Below are positions 29,988 through 38,480 of a DNA stretch of 64,000 bases, one piece after another. Source of the stretch: Marinobacter sp. (GTDB lineage Bacteria; Pseudomonadota; Gammaproteobacteria; Pseudomonadales; Oleiphilaceae). A model generated the notes under the pieces. It was not told where the DNA came from and did no database searches. It saw only the letters and a list, made by a program, of their open reading frames with translations. The stretch spans positions 372,001 to 436,000 of the forward strand of contig JAGYIS010000009.1 of NCBI GenBank assembly GCA_018402255.1. Direction: 5' to 3'. How positions within the stretch are numbered: the stretch's first letter is position 1; the number at the start of each line of letters is the position of its first letter. Position numbers and translations under genes: made by a program.

Positions 29988-32651
29988 TTGGAAACCAGAC
30001 CATCGCTTTTAATTGCTTCCCGTGCGGCGGCCCTTTTCATTGGATTCGGGTTGTCGCTCGGCCTGTCCGGGTGTTTGTCCAGTGGGGACAGCCAAAGGGC
30101 AGACCCGGTGGTGGTTGAGACCCCCGTTGCTTACGTAAGTCGTCCGCTGCCTTTTGACGAAAACAGCGGCGTGCTGGTTGAGGATAACCTGGCCGACCCC
30201 GCCGCCTTCCGTCCGGGGGCCCGACTTTTCATTAAAGCCAGTGCGTCCAGCGGCGCGCGCGAGCGGGATATCACGTCCCGTGCTTTCGCTGGCAATGACC
30301 TTCCGGAGCAAAGTCGTCAGGCAGGATATGACGTCAAGGACCTTCACGTTTCCCATGATGGCCTCCGGTTACTGTTTGCGATGCGGGCGCCCGAAGTTGA
30401 TGGTGCGGACGAGGAGGATCAGCCCACCTGGAACATCTGGGAGTACGACACTGCTGTCGATTCGCTCCGGCGGATTATTGCTTCGGATGTAACGGCCCGG
30501 GCAGGGCAGGACGTCGCGCCAGCCTATCTTCCCGATGGCCGGATCGTTTTCTCATCAACCCGCCAGCGAGTCTCCAAAGCCATTCTTCTTGATGAGGGCA
30601 AGCCCCAGTACGCTGGCCTTGCAGAGGATGGAGATGGACCTGCGTTTGTAATCCACGTCATGGATGAAGACGGCCAGAACATTGAACAAATCACATTCAA
30701 TCAGAGCCATGACCTGGATCCCATGGTTGCTGACGACGGCACCATCGTGTTTAGTCGCTGGGATAACGCCGGCCAGACTCGTAACAACGGGGTGAACCTC
30801 TATCGGGTCAATCCCGACGGTACCGGGTTAAGTTATTTGTATGGTCGTCATTCCCATGGCTCGGTGGCGGATGCGCCTGACGTTCAGTATCTGCAACCGC
30901 GTAAGGCCAATAACGGCAAGCTGTTGGTGCAGTTGCGGCCATTTGAGAGCGATGATTATGCATCGATTCCGGCCGAGGTGGACGTTGAGCATTTTGTAGA
31001 GTTTAACTTGCGAATTGACGGGTCTGAAGGCGCTGGCCAGGAGTCGCTTGTTCCCGGTGTGGGTCTGGGTGGTCGGCTATCGCTGAGAGGAAGCTACGGC
31101 TCGGTTTCGCCCCTGTTGGATGGAACCAACCGGTATCTGGTGAGCTGGACTCCGTGCCGCTTGAGGGCACTTGCAACCAACCGGATTGTGAACTGCACAG
31201 AAAGCCGGCTCGAGTCCGAGGAATACCTGCCGGCTTCGCCAGTGTACGGGCTCTGGTTGCTGGATGTGGTCAGTGAAACTCAGCGCCCGATTGTTCAGCC
31301 TGTTGAGGGCGTTCAGTTCGAAGAGGCTGTGTTGATGAAGGACCGGCCTCTGGAGCGTTTTATCGGGGAGTCCCAGTTCACCGGCAAGTCCGGAGCGCTG
31401 GGCGATGCCGGCTATGGCGTGCTCCATATTCGCAGTGTCTATGATATCGATGGCATCGATACTGCGCCCGGTGGCATATCGGCTCTGGCCGATCCCCTGC
31501 AGACTGCCGCTGAGCAGCGACCGGCAAGATTCTTGCGTCTGGAAAAGCCGGTGGCCATTCCAGATGAAAATGTCCGGGATTTCGATAACAGTGCCTTCGG
31601 CCGAAGCCGCGCCCAGCTGATGAGGGAGATACTGGGGTATGTGCCGATAGAGCCGGATGGTTCGGTAAAGGTCGCCGTGCCTGCCAATGTCGCCTTCGCA
31701 ATCAGCGTGCTGGATCAGCAGGGCCAGCGTATTGGTGCCAGACACCAGAACTGGCTGACAGTGCGCCCCGGTGAGACCCTGGAGTGCGCAGGCTGCCATA
31801 ACCCGAACAGCCCGACGCCCCATGGCCGGCCGGGTGCCGCTCCAGGCCCTGCCTGGGCCGGAGCGCCGACTACGGGCCAGCCGTTCCCGAACACCGCCCC
31901 CGCTTTATTTGCTGATATGGGGGAAACCATGGCTGAGGTCTATGCCCGTATTAACGACATCCGTAGACCGGTATCGGATCTGGTCTACGAGGACGACTGG
32001 ACAGACCCGAGTCTGGCGCCTCTAGCGGCGAGCTTTGCCTATGCTTACGCAGAGCTGGAAACCCCTCCACCAATTTCCGGTGTGTGTGCCAGTGAGTGGT
32101 CGCCGAATTGCCGGGTTGTGATCAACTATGAGCAGCACATTCATCCGCTCTGGAGCAAGAACCGTGAAGAGCTGGACCCGGTCAACATGACGGTAGTGGC
32201 TGATGCCACCTGCACTGGCTGCCACACCATTACCGATGCCGCAGGTGCCCAGCAGGTACCGGCGGCTCAGCTGGACCTGGGCGACGGACCGTCCCCGGAC
32301 CAGCCTCTGCACTTTAACGCCTACAGAGAGCTTTTGTTTCCGGACAACGAACAGGAGCTGGTGAACGGGGCCCTTGTCGACTTGCGCGTTGATTCCGGTG
32401 AGGTCCTGCGTGACGAAGAGGGCAATCCCATATTGGATGCTAACGGAGACGAGCAACCGATATTGGTGACAGTCCCGGTGCAGGCTTCAATGAATGTTAA
32501 CGGTGCCCGTGCCAGTCGTTTCTTCGGCGTGTTTGCCGATGAAGGAAGTCACGAGGATTTCCTGACGCCCATCGAGCTTAGACTGATTGCAGAATGGCTG
32601 GATATTGGTGGCCAATACTTCAACAACCCCTTCGATACCCCTGAAGACTGA
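29988..32651 (+). CDS. Diheme lipoprotein with PD40 repeats, hydrazine synthase alpha-like
   Basis: The 887-residue product has lipobox LGLSGC (Cys29). Beta-propeller-type repeats of the PD40/TolB kind follow (VAPAYLPDGRIVFSSTRQ, LDPMVADDGTIVFSRWD). Two c-type heme motifs are CAGCH (600-604) and CTGCH (742-746). Repeats plus a heme-containing C-terminal half resemble proteins with the hydrazine synthase alpha-subunit middle domain, which also occur in non-anammox bacteria. Hydrazine synthesis is not implied. The only usable start seems to be TTG 29988, since an in-frame TGA lies at 29970. First gene of the plus-strand run. Confidence 0.72.
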   Translation: METRPSLLIASRAAALFIGFGLSLGLSGCLSSGDSQRADPVVVETPVAYVSRPLPFDENSGVLVEDNLADPAAFRPGARLFIKASASSGARERDITSRAFAGNDLPEQSRQAGYDVKDLHVSHDGLRLLFAMRAPEVDGADEEDQPTWNIWEYDTAVDSLRRIIASDVTARAGQDVAPAYLPDGRIVFSSTRQRVSKAILLDEGKPQYAGLAEDGDGPAFVIHVMDEDGQNIEQITFNQSHDLDPMVADDGTIVFSRWDNAGQTRNNGVNLYRVNPDGTGLSYLYGRHSHGSVADAPDVQYLQPRKANNGKLLVQLRPFESDDYASIPAEVDVEHFVEFNLRIDGSEGAGQESLVPGVGLGGRLSLRGSYGSVSPLLDGTNRYLVSWTPCRLRALATNRIVNCTESRLESEEYLPASPVYGLWLLDVVSETQRPIVQPVEGVQFEEAVLMKDRPLERFIGESQFTGKSGALGDAGYGVLHIRSVYDIDGIDTAPGGISALADPLQTAAEQRPARFLRLEKPVAIPDENVRDFDNSAFGRSRAQLMREILGYVPIEPDGSVKVAVPANVAFAISVLDQQGQRIGARHQNWLTVRPGETLECAGCHNPNSPTPHGRPGAAPGPAWAGAPTTGQPFPNTAPALFADMGETMAEVYARINDIRRPVSDLVYEDDWTDPSLAPLAASFAYAYAELETPPPISGVCASEWSPNCRVVINYEQHIHPLWSKNREELDPVNMTVVADATCTGCHTITDAAGAQQVPAAQLDLGDGPSPDQPLHFNAYRELLFPDNEQELVNGALVDLRVDSGEVLRDEEGNPILDANGDEQPILVTVPVQASMNVNGARASRFFGVFADEGSHEDFLTPIELRLIAEWLDIGGQYFNNPFDTPED

Positions 32652-32673
32652 GCCAAGGACTGATACTCGCGCC

Positions 32674-33426
32674 ATGCCCACTGCTCTTCTCATGTTCATG
32701 TTGTTGTTACCGGCCCAGAGTTGGGCCGGCTGGCTGTGGGGGCAGGATGACGCGGATGCGGCACAGGTGCGGGTGACAGAACCCTACATCGCCTGGCGAA
32801 CCGGCCCGGCAACCGGTTACCCGGTTTTTCACACGAGTGAGAAGGGAGAATGGCTCACCATTATTCAGCGCAGAACCAGCTGGATCAAAGTGACGGATGC
32901 CCGGGGTCGGGAAGGCTGGGTTTCTGTTGCCGATATAGCCCAAACCGTGGACGCCACCGGAAACCTGGTGGATCTGCAGGTGCCGGATCTTGAGTCCTTC
33001 GGTGATCGGCGAGTCGAGGCAGGGCTGATGATGGGGGAGTTTGATGGCGCCGCTGTTACGGCGGGTTATGGCGGCATCCGGATGACCCGGAATCTGTCCG
33101 CCGAGCTCTGGGCCTCCCAGATTCTGGGCAGTGCCTCGGAGATTCGGATGGTGAATGCCAATCTCGTGCATCAGCTATTTCCGCACTGGCGGGTATCACC
33201 ATTTTTCACTCTCGGGGTCGGGCATATCTGGGTTGATCCAAAGGCAACCCTGGCTCAACCCGAGGAGCGCGACAACAGCATTGGCCATGCTGGCCTCGGC
33301 ATCAGGGCATACATCACTGACCGATATTTCATCCGTGCCGAGGTGAAAGACTACAAAGTATTCACGACCCGATCCACCAACGAAGAAGCGACAGAATGGA
33401 AAATCGGACTAAGCGTCTTTTTCTGA
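32674..33426 (+). CDS. SH3b domain plus predicted outer-membrane beta-barrel
   Basis: The 250-residue product has a short signal peptide (to about SWAG). A bacterial SH3 domain covers about 29-86 (YIAWRTGPATGYPVFHT, WLTIIQRRTSWIKV, GWVSVADI). The remainder has alternating strands ending in the aromatic GLSVFF, typical of a beta-barrel. The SH3b part could bind peptidoglycan. It starts 22 nt after the heme lipoprotein and overlaps the next barrel gene by 31 nt. An AAGGA site lies 15 nt upstream of the ATG, longer than usual. Confidence 0.7.
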   Translation: MPTALLMFMLLLPAQSWAGWLWGQDDADAAQVRVTEPYIAWRTGPATGYPVFHTSEKGEWLTIIQRRTSWIKVTDARGREGWVSVADIAQTVDATGNLVDLQVPDLESFGDRRVEAGLMMGEFDGAAVTAGYGGIRMTRNLSAELWASQILGSASEIRMVNANLVHQLFPHWRVSPFFTLGVGHIWVDPKATLAQPEERDNSIGHAGLGIRAYITDRYFIRAEVKDYKVFTTRSTNEEATEWKIGLSVFF

Positions 33427-34040
33427 AACCGCTGTGGTTATCGGCAAGCCTTTGCATAGCCGCAGCCGCCCAGGCACAGGATGATCGGCCGCTGATCGAG
33501 CCTGATGTTACGCCGGCACCGGTCACCGAGGCCCTGATCGACACCGAGAACTTTGAGATCGGAGCCTTTATTGGCGTGCTGAATATTGAGGACTTCGAGT
33601 CATCCCTGGTGTATGGCGGCAAACTCACCTACCACCTCAGTGAGTCCTTCTTTTTCGAGGCCGGTGTCGGCTTTGCGGAGGGTGGTGAGACCAGCTTCGA
33701 GAAGCTGGCCGGCAACGTGGAGGTGCTCACCGACAGTGAGCGAGACTACAGCTACTACAACGTCAACCTGGGTTACAACGTGCTCCCTGGGGAAGCGTTT
33801 CTTACCGAGAATTACGCATTCAATACCAATTTCTATCTGATTGCAGGGGCCGGGGCCACGGATTTTGCCGGTGACACCCGGTTTACCCTGAATGCCGGTG
33901 CGGGCTACCAGGTGCTGCTGACCGACAGCATCTCGGTTCACCTTGGCGTCCGGCAGCACTATTACCGGATTGATGTTCTCGGGACCGAGAAAACCTCTAT
34001 GAACACCGAGGTCAGCACCGGGCTCTCCATCTTCTTCTGA
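33396..34040 (+). CDS. Predicted outer-membrane beta-barrel protein
   Basis: The 214-residue product has a signal peptide ending in AAQAQ, an acidic/proline linker (about 29-45) and an eight-strand-like pattern with repeated YGGKLTYHL, FFFEAGVGFA, YYNVNLGYN and STGLSIFF, ending in Phe. This is typical of small OmpA-like barrels. It overlaps the SH3b-barrel gene by 31 nt and is followed 17 nt later by tlpA. With the previous gene it forms a barrel pair upstream of the TPR/ExbBD cluster, similar in kind to the GltA/GltB porin-like pair of myxobacteria (inference). Confidence 0.7.
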   Translation: MENRTKRLFLKPLWLSASLCIAAAAQAQDDRPLIEPDVTPAPVTEALIDTENFEIGAFIGVLNIEDFESSLVYGGKLTYHLSESFFFEAGVGFAEGGETSFEKLAGNVEVLTDSERDYSYYNVNLGYNVLPGEAFLTENYAFNTNFYLIAGAGATDFAGDTRFTLNAGAGYQVLLTDSISVHLGVRQHYYRIDVLGTEKTSMNTEVSTGLSIFF

Positions 34041-34057
34041 ATACAGGAGCAATAGCA

Positions 34058-34555
34058 ATGAAGCCATTTATGAAAGGTCTTGCCGTGGCAAGCATCCTGG
34101 GCTGTCTCAGTCCTCTGGCGGGCGCTGAGGCCATCAATGTTCCGGCGCCGGATTTCACCCTGGAAAGCCGGTCCGGAGAAAACCTGAGGTTGGAGGATCA
34201 TCGTGGTGAAGTGGTTATGCTCAACTTCTGGGCTTCCTGGTGTGGGCCCTGCCGTCAGGAGATGCCGCTGATGGATGAGCTATACAGTCAGTACAAAGAT
34301 CTCGGCTTTACCATTCTGGCGGTAAATGTGGATGAGAACCGGGACGAGGCCCACCGATTCCTGGACAAGGTGCCGGTGAATTACCCGATCCTCTACGATC
34401 CTGAAAGCTCGGTCAGTGAGCTGTACGAAGTTCAGGCTATGCCCACGACCGTCATGATTGATCGCGATGGCAATGCCCGTTACCTGCATTACGGATATCA
34501 GCCAGGCTACGAAGACGACTATGAACAGCAGATTCGCGAACTGGTGCGCGAGTAA
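34058..34555 (+). CDS. TlpA-family periplasmic thiol-disulfide reductase
   Basis: The 165-residue product has a signal peptide and a thioredoxin fold with active site WCGPC in NFWASWCGPCRQEMP. The cis-proline loop is AMPTTVMID. Such proteins keep periplasmic cysteines reduced, often for cytochrome c assembly. With five CxxCH motifs in three nearby proteins this role is plausible but unproven. An AGGAGC site precedes the ATG. Confidence 0.88.
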   Translation: MKPFMKGLAVASILGCLSPLAGAEAINVPAPDFTLESRSGENLRLEDHRGEVVMLNFWASWCGPCRQEMPLMDELYSQYKDLGFTILAVNVDENRDEAHRFLDKVPVNYPILYDPESSVSELYEVQAMPTTVMIDRDGNARYLHYGYQPGYEDDYEQQIRELVRE

Positions 34556-34573
34556 CTTTCGGACGGAACGGCT

Positions 34574-34810
34574 ATGCGTATGTTGTCGATGTTTACTGTG
34601 TTTGTCCTGCTGGTCGCCATGATCACTGCATCTGGCTGCAGTTCGGTAAAGCCATGGGTAAAGCCTTATGAGCGGGACAAACTGGCAGATCCGGTAATGA
34701 GCCTGAGTCGCCACGGCACTGCAGATTCCTACATGCATCATGTCTATCAGTCGAGGGAATCGGCGCGCGGCGCAGAGGGAGGAGCGGGAGGTGGTTGTGG
34801 CTGTAACTGA
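34574..34810 (+). CDS. DUF4266 small lipoprotein
   Basis: The 78-residue product has lipobox TASGC (Cys22), the conserved VKPWVKPYERDKLADPVM segment and a Gly/Cys-rich end (GGGCGCN). These features match the DUF4266 family, which is commonly encoded next to DUF3570 proteins as here. It overlaps the DUF3570 coding region by 14-20 nt. Function unknown. Confidence 0.85.
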   Translation: MRMLSMFTVFVLLVAMITASGCSSVKPWVKPYERDKLADPVMSLSRHGTADSYMHHVYQSRESARGAEGGAGGGCGCN

Positions 34811-35957
34811 GAGAGGCCGGCCCCTGCTCCTCTTGTGGGCGCTGTCAGCACTTCTGGCAGTGGCATCGCCACTGTCTGCGGCGACACTGCCCGTGGACAA
34901 CGTAGACGTTCTCTACCATCGGTACGACGGTGGCGGCATGGTCATTGACGGGCCGTCAGTCCTGGTTCGCAAGAGTGCCGGGCCACAGGTATCACTTTCC
35001 GGTCAGTATTATGTGGATTCGGTTTCGGCCGCTTCTGTTGATGTGCTGGCCACCGCCAGTCCTTACACGGAAGAGCGAACCGAGTTTACGTTCGGGATTG
35101 ATTATCTTCATGAGGATTCCATTCTGAGCCTGGGGTTTACCAACAGTTCTGAGAACGATTACGAGGCCAATACCGTTTATTTTTCTGTGAGCCAGGAATT
35201 TTTCGGAGGCATGTCTACCTTAACGATGGGGTATGCCCAGGGGTGGGATGAAGTCGGTATCTTTGGCAACGATTCTTTCAGTGAGGATGCGGATCGCCGG
35301 AACTATCAGTTGGGCCTGAGCCAGGTTATCACCCGCAACAGTCTGGTTGGTGTTGATCTCGAGGTGGTCACGGATGAGGGCTTCCTGCAGAACCCCTACC
35401 GCCAGAACCGCTACATTGATCCCAATGATTCCAGTGCGTTCCTTTACCAGCCGGAACGGTATCCGGAGACCCGAACCAGCACCTCCGTGGCGTTTCGGGC
35501 TCTTTACTATCTGCCTTATCGGGCCTCGATCCGTGCCGAATACCGGTATTTTTCGGATACCTGGGGGATTAACGCCCACACCATCGAGTTGGGATACGTC
35601 CATGGGTTGAATCAGCACTGGACTCTCGAGGGCTCCATACGCTACTACGACCAGAGTGAGGCCGATTTTTACGGCGACCTGTTTCCATTTGAGAATTCCC
35701 AGACCCATCTCGGGAGAGACAAGGAGCTCAGCTCGCTTTCAGGAACGACATTGGCGGCCGGCGCGGTGTACGAGTGGAGGCAGACCTCTCTTCCTGGAAT
35801 TGATCGCTTGCAGTTCAGTCTTTTGCTGGATTGGCTGAATTTCGATTATGACAACTTTCGGGATGTCACGGCATCCGGTAACTATCTCCCCGGAGAAGAA
35901 CCCCTTTATTCCTTCGATGCCTTGGTAACCCGGGCCTCATTGATTCTTGAATACTGA
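34797..35957 (+). CDS. DUF3570 outer-membrane beta-barrel protein
   Basis: The product of about 386 residues has a signal peptide (LLLLWALSALLAVASPLSAA). Many amphipathic strands follow, for example QVSLSGQYYVDSVSAAS, YLHEDSILSLGFT and IRAEYRYFSDTWG, and it ends in ASLILEY. The opening YHRYDGGGM...GPSVLVRK fits DUF3570. Start codons GTG 34791 and GTG 34797 both lie just after a GGGAGG stretch; I prefer 34797. Probably an outer-membrane porin-like partner of the DUF4266 lipoprotein. Confidence 0.82.
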   Translation: MAVTERGRPLLLLWALSALLAVASPLSAATLPVDNVDVLYHRYDGGGMVIDGPSVLVRKSAGPQVSLSGQYYVDSVSAASVDVLATASPYTEERTEFTFGIDYLHEDSILSLGFTNSSENDYEANTVYFSVSQEFFGGMSTLTMGYAQGWDEVGIFGNDSFSEDADRRNYQLGLSQVITRNSLVGVDLEVVTDEGFLQNPYRQNRYIDPNDSSAFLYQPERYPETRTSTSVAFRALYYLPYRASIRAEYRYFSDTWGINAHTIELGYVHGLNQHWTLEGSIRYYDQSEADFYGDLFPFENSQTHLGRDKELSSLSGTTLAAGAVYEWRQTSLPGIDRLQFSLLLDWLNFDYDNFRDVTASGNYLPGEEPLYSFDALVTRASLILEY

Positions 35958-35970
35958 GAATGCAGGAAAA

Positions 35971-36528
35971 ATGACCATGGCCACTTGCTTGATAATCCGA
36001 TTCCCAATGCTGCTGTCGGCATTGCTTCTTGGCTTCACTGCGCCGGTATTTGCGCAGACCAATACCGAGGGAGAAAGCAATCACACTGCCGTCGCGGAGC
36101 AGGTTGAAGCCCTGAAAAAGAAGGTGATCCGCCTGAACCGGGACCTGTTTATTCTCGAGGAAGATCTCTTGTTTCCGGCCAATACACAGGTTGCCGTGTT
36201 TCTCAGCGTTGATACCGGGAAGTTCCTGAAACTGGACGCCGTAAAACTGAAGGTTAACGACGACATAGTTGCTTCCCACCTGTATACCGAACGCCAGGTG
36301 ACCGCCCTTGAACGCGGGGGCATGCAGCGACTGTACGTGGGTAATCTGAAAACCGGGCCACATCAGATCACAGCATTTGTTGAGGGAATAGGCCCGGATC
36401 AGCGGCCGTACAAACAGGCTGCGTCGCTGGAATTTGAAAAAGACACGGGGACAGCGGCCCTGGAAGTCCGGGTTCAGGATCGTTCGTCCAACTATCAGCC
36501 CTCCGTGTCCATCGTGGAGTGGGAGTAA
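35971..36528 (+). CDS. Secreted protein with a coiled-coil segment, unknown function
   Basis: The product of about 185 residues has a signal peptide ending PVFAQ. A charged helix follows (AVAEQVEALKKKVIRLNRDL), and then a beta-rich domain with FLKLDAVKLKVND and VGNLKTGPHQITAFVEG. I do not recognise the family. ATGs at 35971 and 35977 are both possible after an AGGA site. It starts just after DUF3570 and leads the TPR/ExbBD set with almost no gaps, so it is probably a periplasmic part of that complex. Confidence 0.72.
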   Translation: MTMATCLIIRFPMLLSALLLGFTAPVFAQTNTEGESNHTAVAEQVEALKKKVIRLNRDLFILEEDLLFPANTQVAVFLSVDTGKFLKLDAVKLKVNDDIVASHLYTERQVTALERGGMQRLYVGNLKTGPHQITAFVEGIGPDQRPYKQAASLEFEKDTGTAALEVRVQDRSSNYQPSVSIVEWE

Positions 36529-36536
36529 GTCGCGTC

Positions 36537-38480
36537 GTGGGATTGAAAGTGAGCCAGCCACCCCGTCGACGCCCGGTATTGTTTACGGCGTTACTGCTAT
36601 GGCTGATGATGATTGCTTCGGCCCAGGCCGATGAGACCCAACCCGACCGGGCCAGGGATCTCAGGTACGGTTGGATCCTCTATGAATACCATCAGGGAAA
36701 TGCCTTTGACGCCCTGACCCAGCTGGCGGTGGCCCGTGAACAGGGCGGCATCGAAGGCCATGGTGATCACCCGGCCCTGGTTGAGGGCGGGCTCATGCTG
36801 TCCTGGGGGATGACCCGTGAAGCCAGCAGCGTGTTTACAGAGTTGCTGGGGACTGACGGTGGCAGCACTCTGCCTCTCAATGTCCGCAATCAGGCCTGGT
36901 TCTATCTGGGCAAGGTATTCTACCTTGAAGGCAACCATGCACGGGCCAGCGAAAATCTGGAGCGCGTCGATGGCGATATACTGGCTGCAGCCAACCATGA
37001 CCTGTTCCGCGAGTGGGTCTATCTGAGAGCGCGACTGGCCACGATGTCCAGCGAGTTCGGTAACGGACTCGAACTGACATCGCTTCAGGGACTGCTTGAA
37101 GACACGGATATCTGGTCCCTCTACCTACGTTACAATTCCGCGGTCTCCGCCAGGGACACAGGCAACGCCGTTGCCGCAGAGGCGGAACTGCAGGCGCTCA
37201 TTGCCATCCTTGACGAATCCACCGACTCTGACGAACCAGAGGCCGAACGTGAGGGCCTGCTGGGCAGGGCGCGTCTGTCACTTGCCGGGCTCTATCTTCG
37301 GGATGGCCAGTTTGAAGCGGCGCTGGAGACCCTTGGGGCGATGCCGCTTAATGGGGTGTTCGCCGATCAGGCGCTCTTTGACTACGCCGTAGCGGCGGCC
37401 GGCCAGGGCCGTCCGCAGCGGGCACTCGATGCCCTTGAGACCCTCTCAGGCAGGGATCTGTTTTTGCCATGGCGACAACAGGTTCCGTATGCCCGGGCCT
37501 ACGTTCTTGAGCAGATGAACAGGCCGCAGCACGCATTACCCGCCTTTCGACAGGCCGCTGACCACTACGAGGCGCGAATCGAGGAGCTCAATGGCATCCG
37601 GAGCCGGCTCAGTGAAGAGAATCTGATGGCGCAGCTCGATTTCAGGCGCGATAGTGAAGGGATTCTCACAGATTCCTACGGGCGACTGCGAGTGCAGCCC
37701 GTCGATTTTGGGATGGCGGAAGTGCTGGCTTCGGAAACCTTCCAGCAAGCCCTCGCCGAGTTGAATGAGCTCTACCGGATGCAGTCCTTCATTGCAGAAC
37801 GGCAGTCCCGGTTTGAAGCCTTCCGGACCATGCTGGAGACCCGTGAACAACAGCGTCAGATTCGTATTGCACAGACCCGTCGGGCGCTTGATAGCCAGCA
37901 GGCGGAACAGTGGCAGCAGTTGCACCACGCATTCAGGGAGAAGATCGCTACTGCGTTGTCGGAGGAAGACGCCGGGTTCTTCATGACGTCGAAACAAAAG
38001 GCGCTCCGAAACAAGCTCGACGAGGTTGCGGAAACGCTGGCAGGCTTGCCTGACGACGCGACTACGGCGAGCCAGCGCGCAACCTATCAGAGCATGCGTG
38101 CCTACTTCGACTGGTGGATTGCCGATGACTATGGTGTGAATCGCTGGGCGACACAAAAGCAGTTGCGGGAACTGGATCGTGAGATGGAACATTTTCAGAC
38201 TCAGCGGCAACAGGTTGAAACCCTGATGGCTGACGGTGCCGGTCATGCCGAACTGGCTCGTCGCATCTCGACCAGTGAGCGGGAGCTCGCGACTCTTGGC
38301 GAAGAAATTTCCGTTGCACTCGGCAATGCCCGGCATGGCCTCCTGAGCCAGGTAGACAGAATGCTAGTTGCCCGTCAGGAAGAGCTCAAAGGCTATCTGT
38401 TGGCTTCCCGTCATGCTCAGGCGAGGCTGGCGGACCAGCTGTTCAGTGCGTCGCAAAGTGCAGGTGTCGGTGATGAGTAA
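36537..38480 (+). CDS. Periplasmic TPR protein with coiled coils
   Basis: The product of about 647 residues has a signal peptide (to about SAQADE). TPR-like helical repeats run from about 35 to 330 (for example NQAWFYLGKVFYLEGNHARASENL, in pieces), then long charged coiled coils to the C-terminus. I favour GTG 36537, which has GGGAG upstream; the frame opens at 36519 inside the previous gene. It overlaps the next TPR lipoprotein by 8 nt. Composition resembles the large TPR proteins (GltD/GltE class) of Glt machinery, by architecture only. Confidence 0.72.
   Translation: MGLKVSQPPRRRPVLFTALLLWLMMIASAQADETQPDRARDLRYGWILYEYHQGNAFDALTQLAVAREQGGIEGHGDHPALVEGGLMLSWGMTREASSVFTELLGTDGGSTLPLNVRNQAWFYLGKVFYLEGNHARASENLERVDGDILAAANHDLFREWVYLRARLATMSSEFGNGLELTSLQGLLEDTDIWSLYLRYNSAVSARDTGNAVAAEAELQALIAILDESTDSDEPEAEREGLLGRARLSLAGLYLRDGQFEAALETLGAMPLNGVFADQALFDYAVAAAGQGRPQRALDALETLSGRDLFLPWRQQVPYARAYVLEQMNRPQHALPAFRQAADHYEARIEELNGIRSRLSEENLMAQLDFRRDSEGILTDSYGRLRVQPVDFGMAEVLASETFQQALAELNELYRMQSFIAERQSRFEAFRTMLETREQQRQIRIAQTRRALDSQQAEQWQQLHHAFREKIATALSEEDAGFFMTSKQKALRNKLDEVAETLAGLPDDATTASQRATYQSMRAYFDWWIADDYGVNRWATQKQLRELDREMEHFQTQRQQVETLMADGAGHAELARRISTSERELATLGEEISVALGNARHGLLSQVDRMLVARQEELKGYLLASRHAQARLADQLFSASQSAGVGDE

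Noticed and set aside
29988..32651. A true hydrazine synthase subunit and anammox-type metabolism
   Set aside because: Only architectural resemblance is seen; no other hydrazine genes are present and related domains occur widely outside anammox bacteria.
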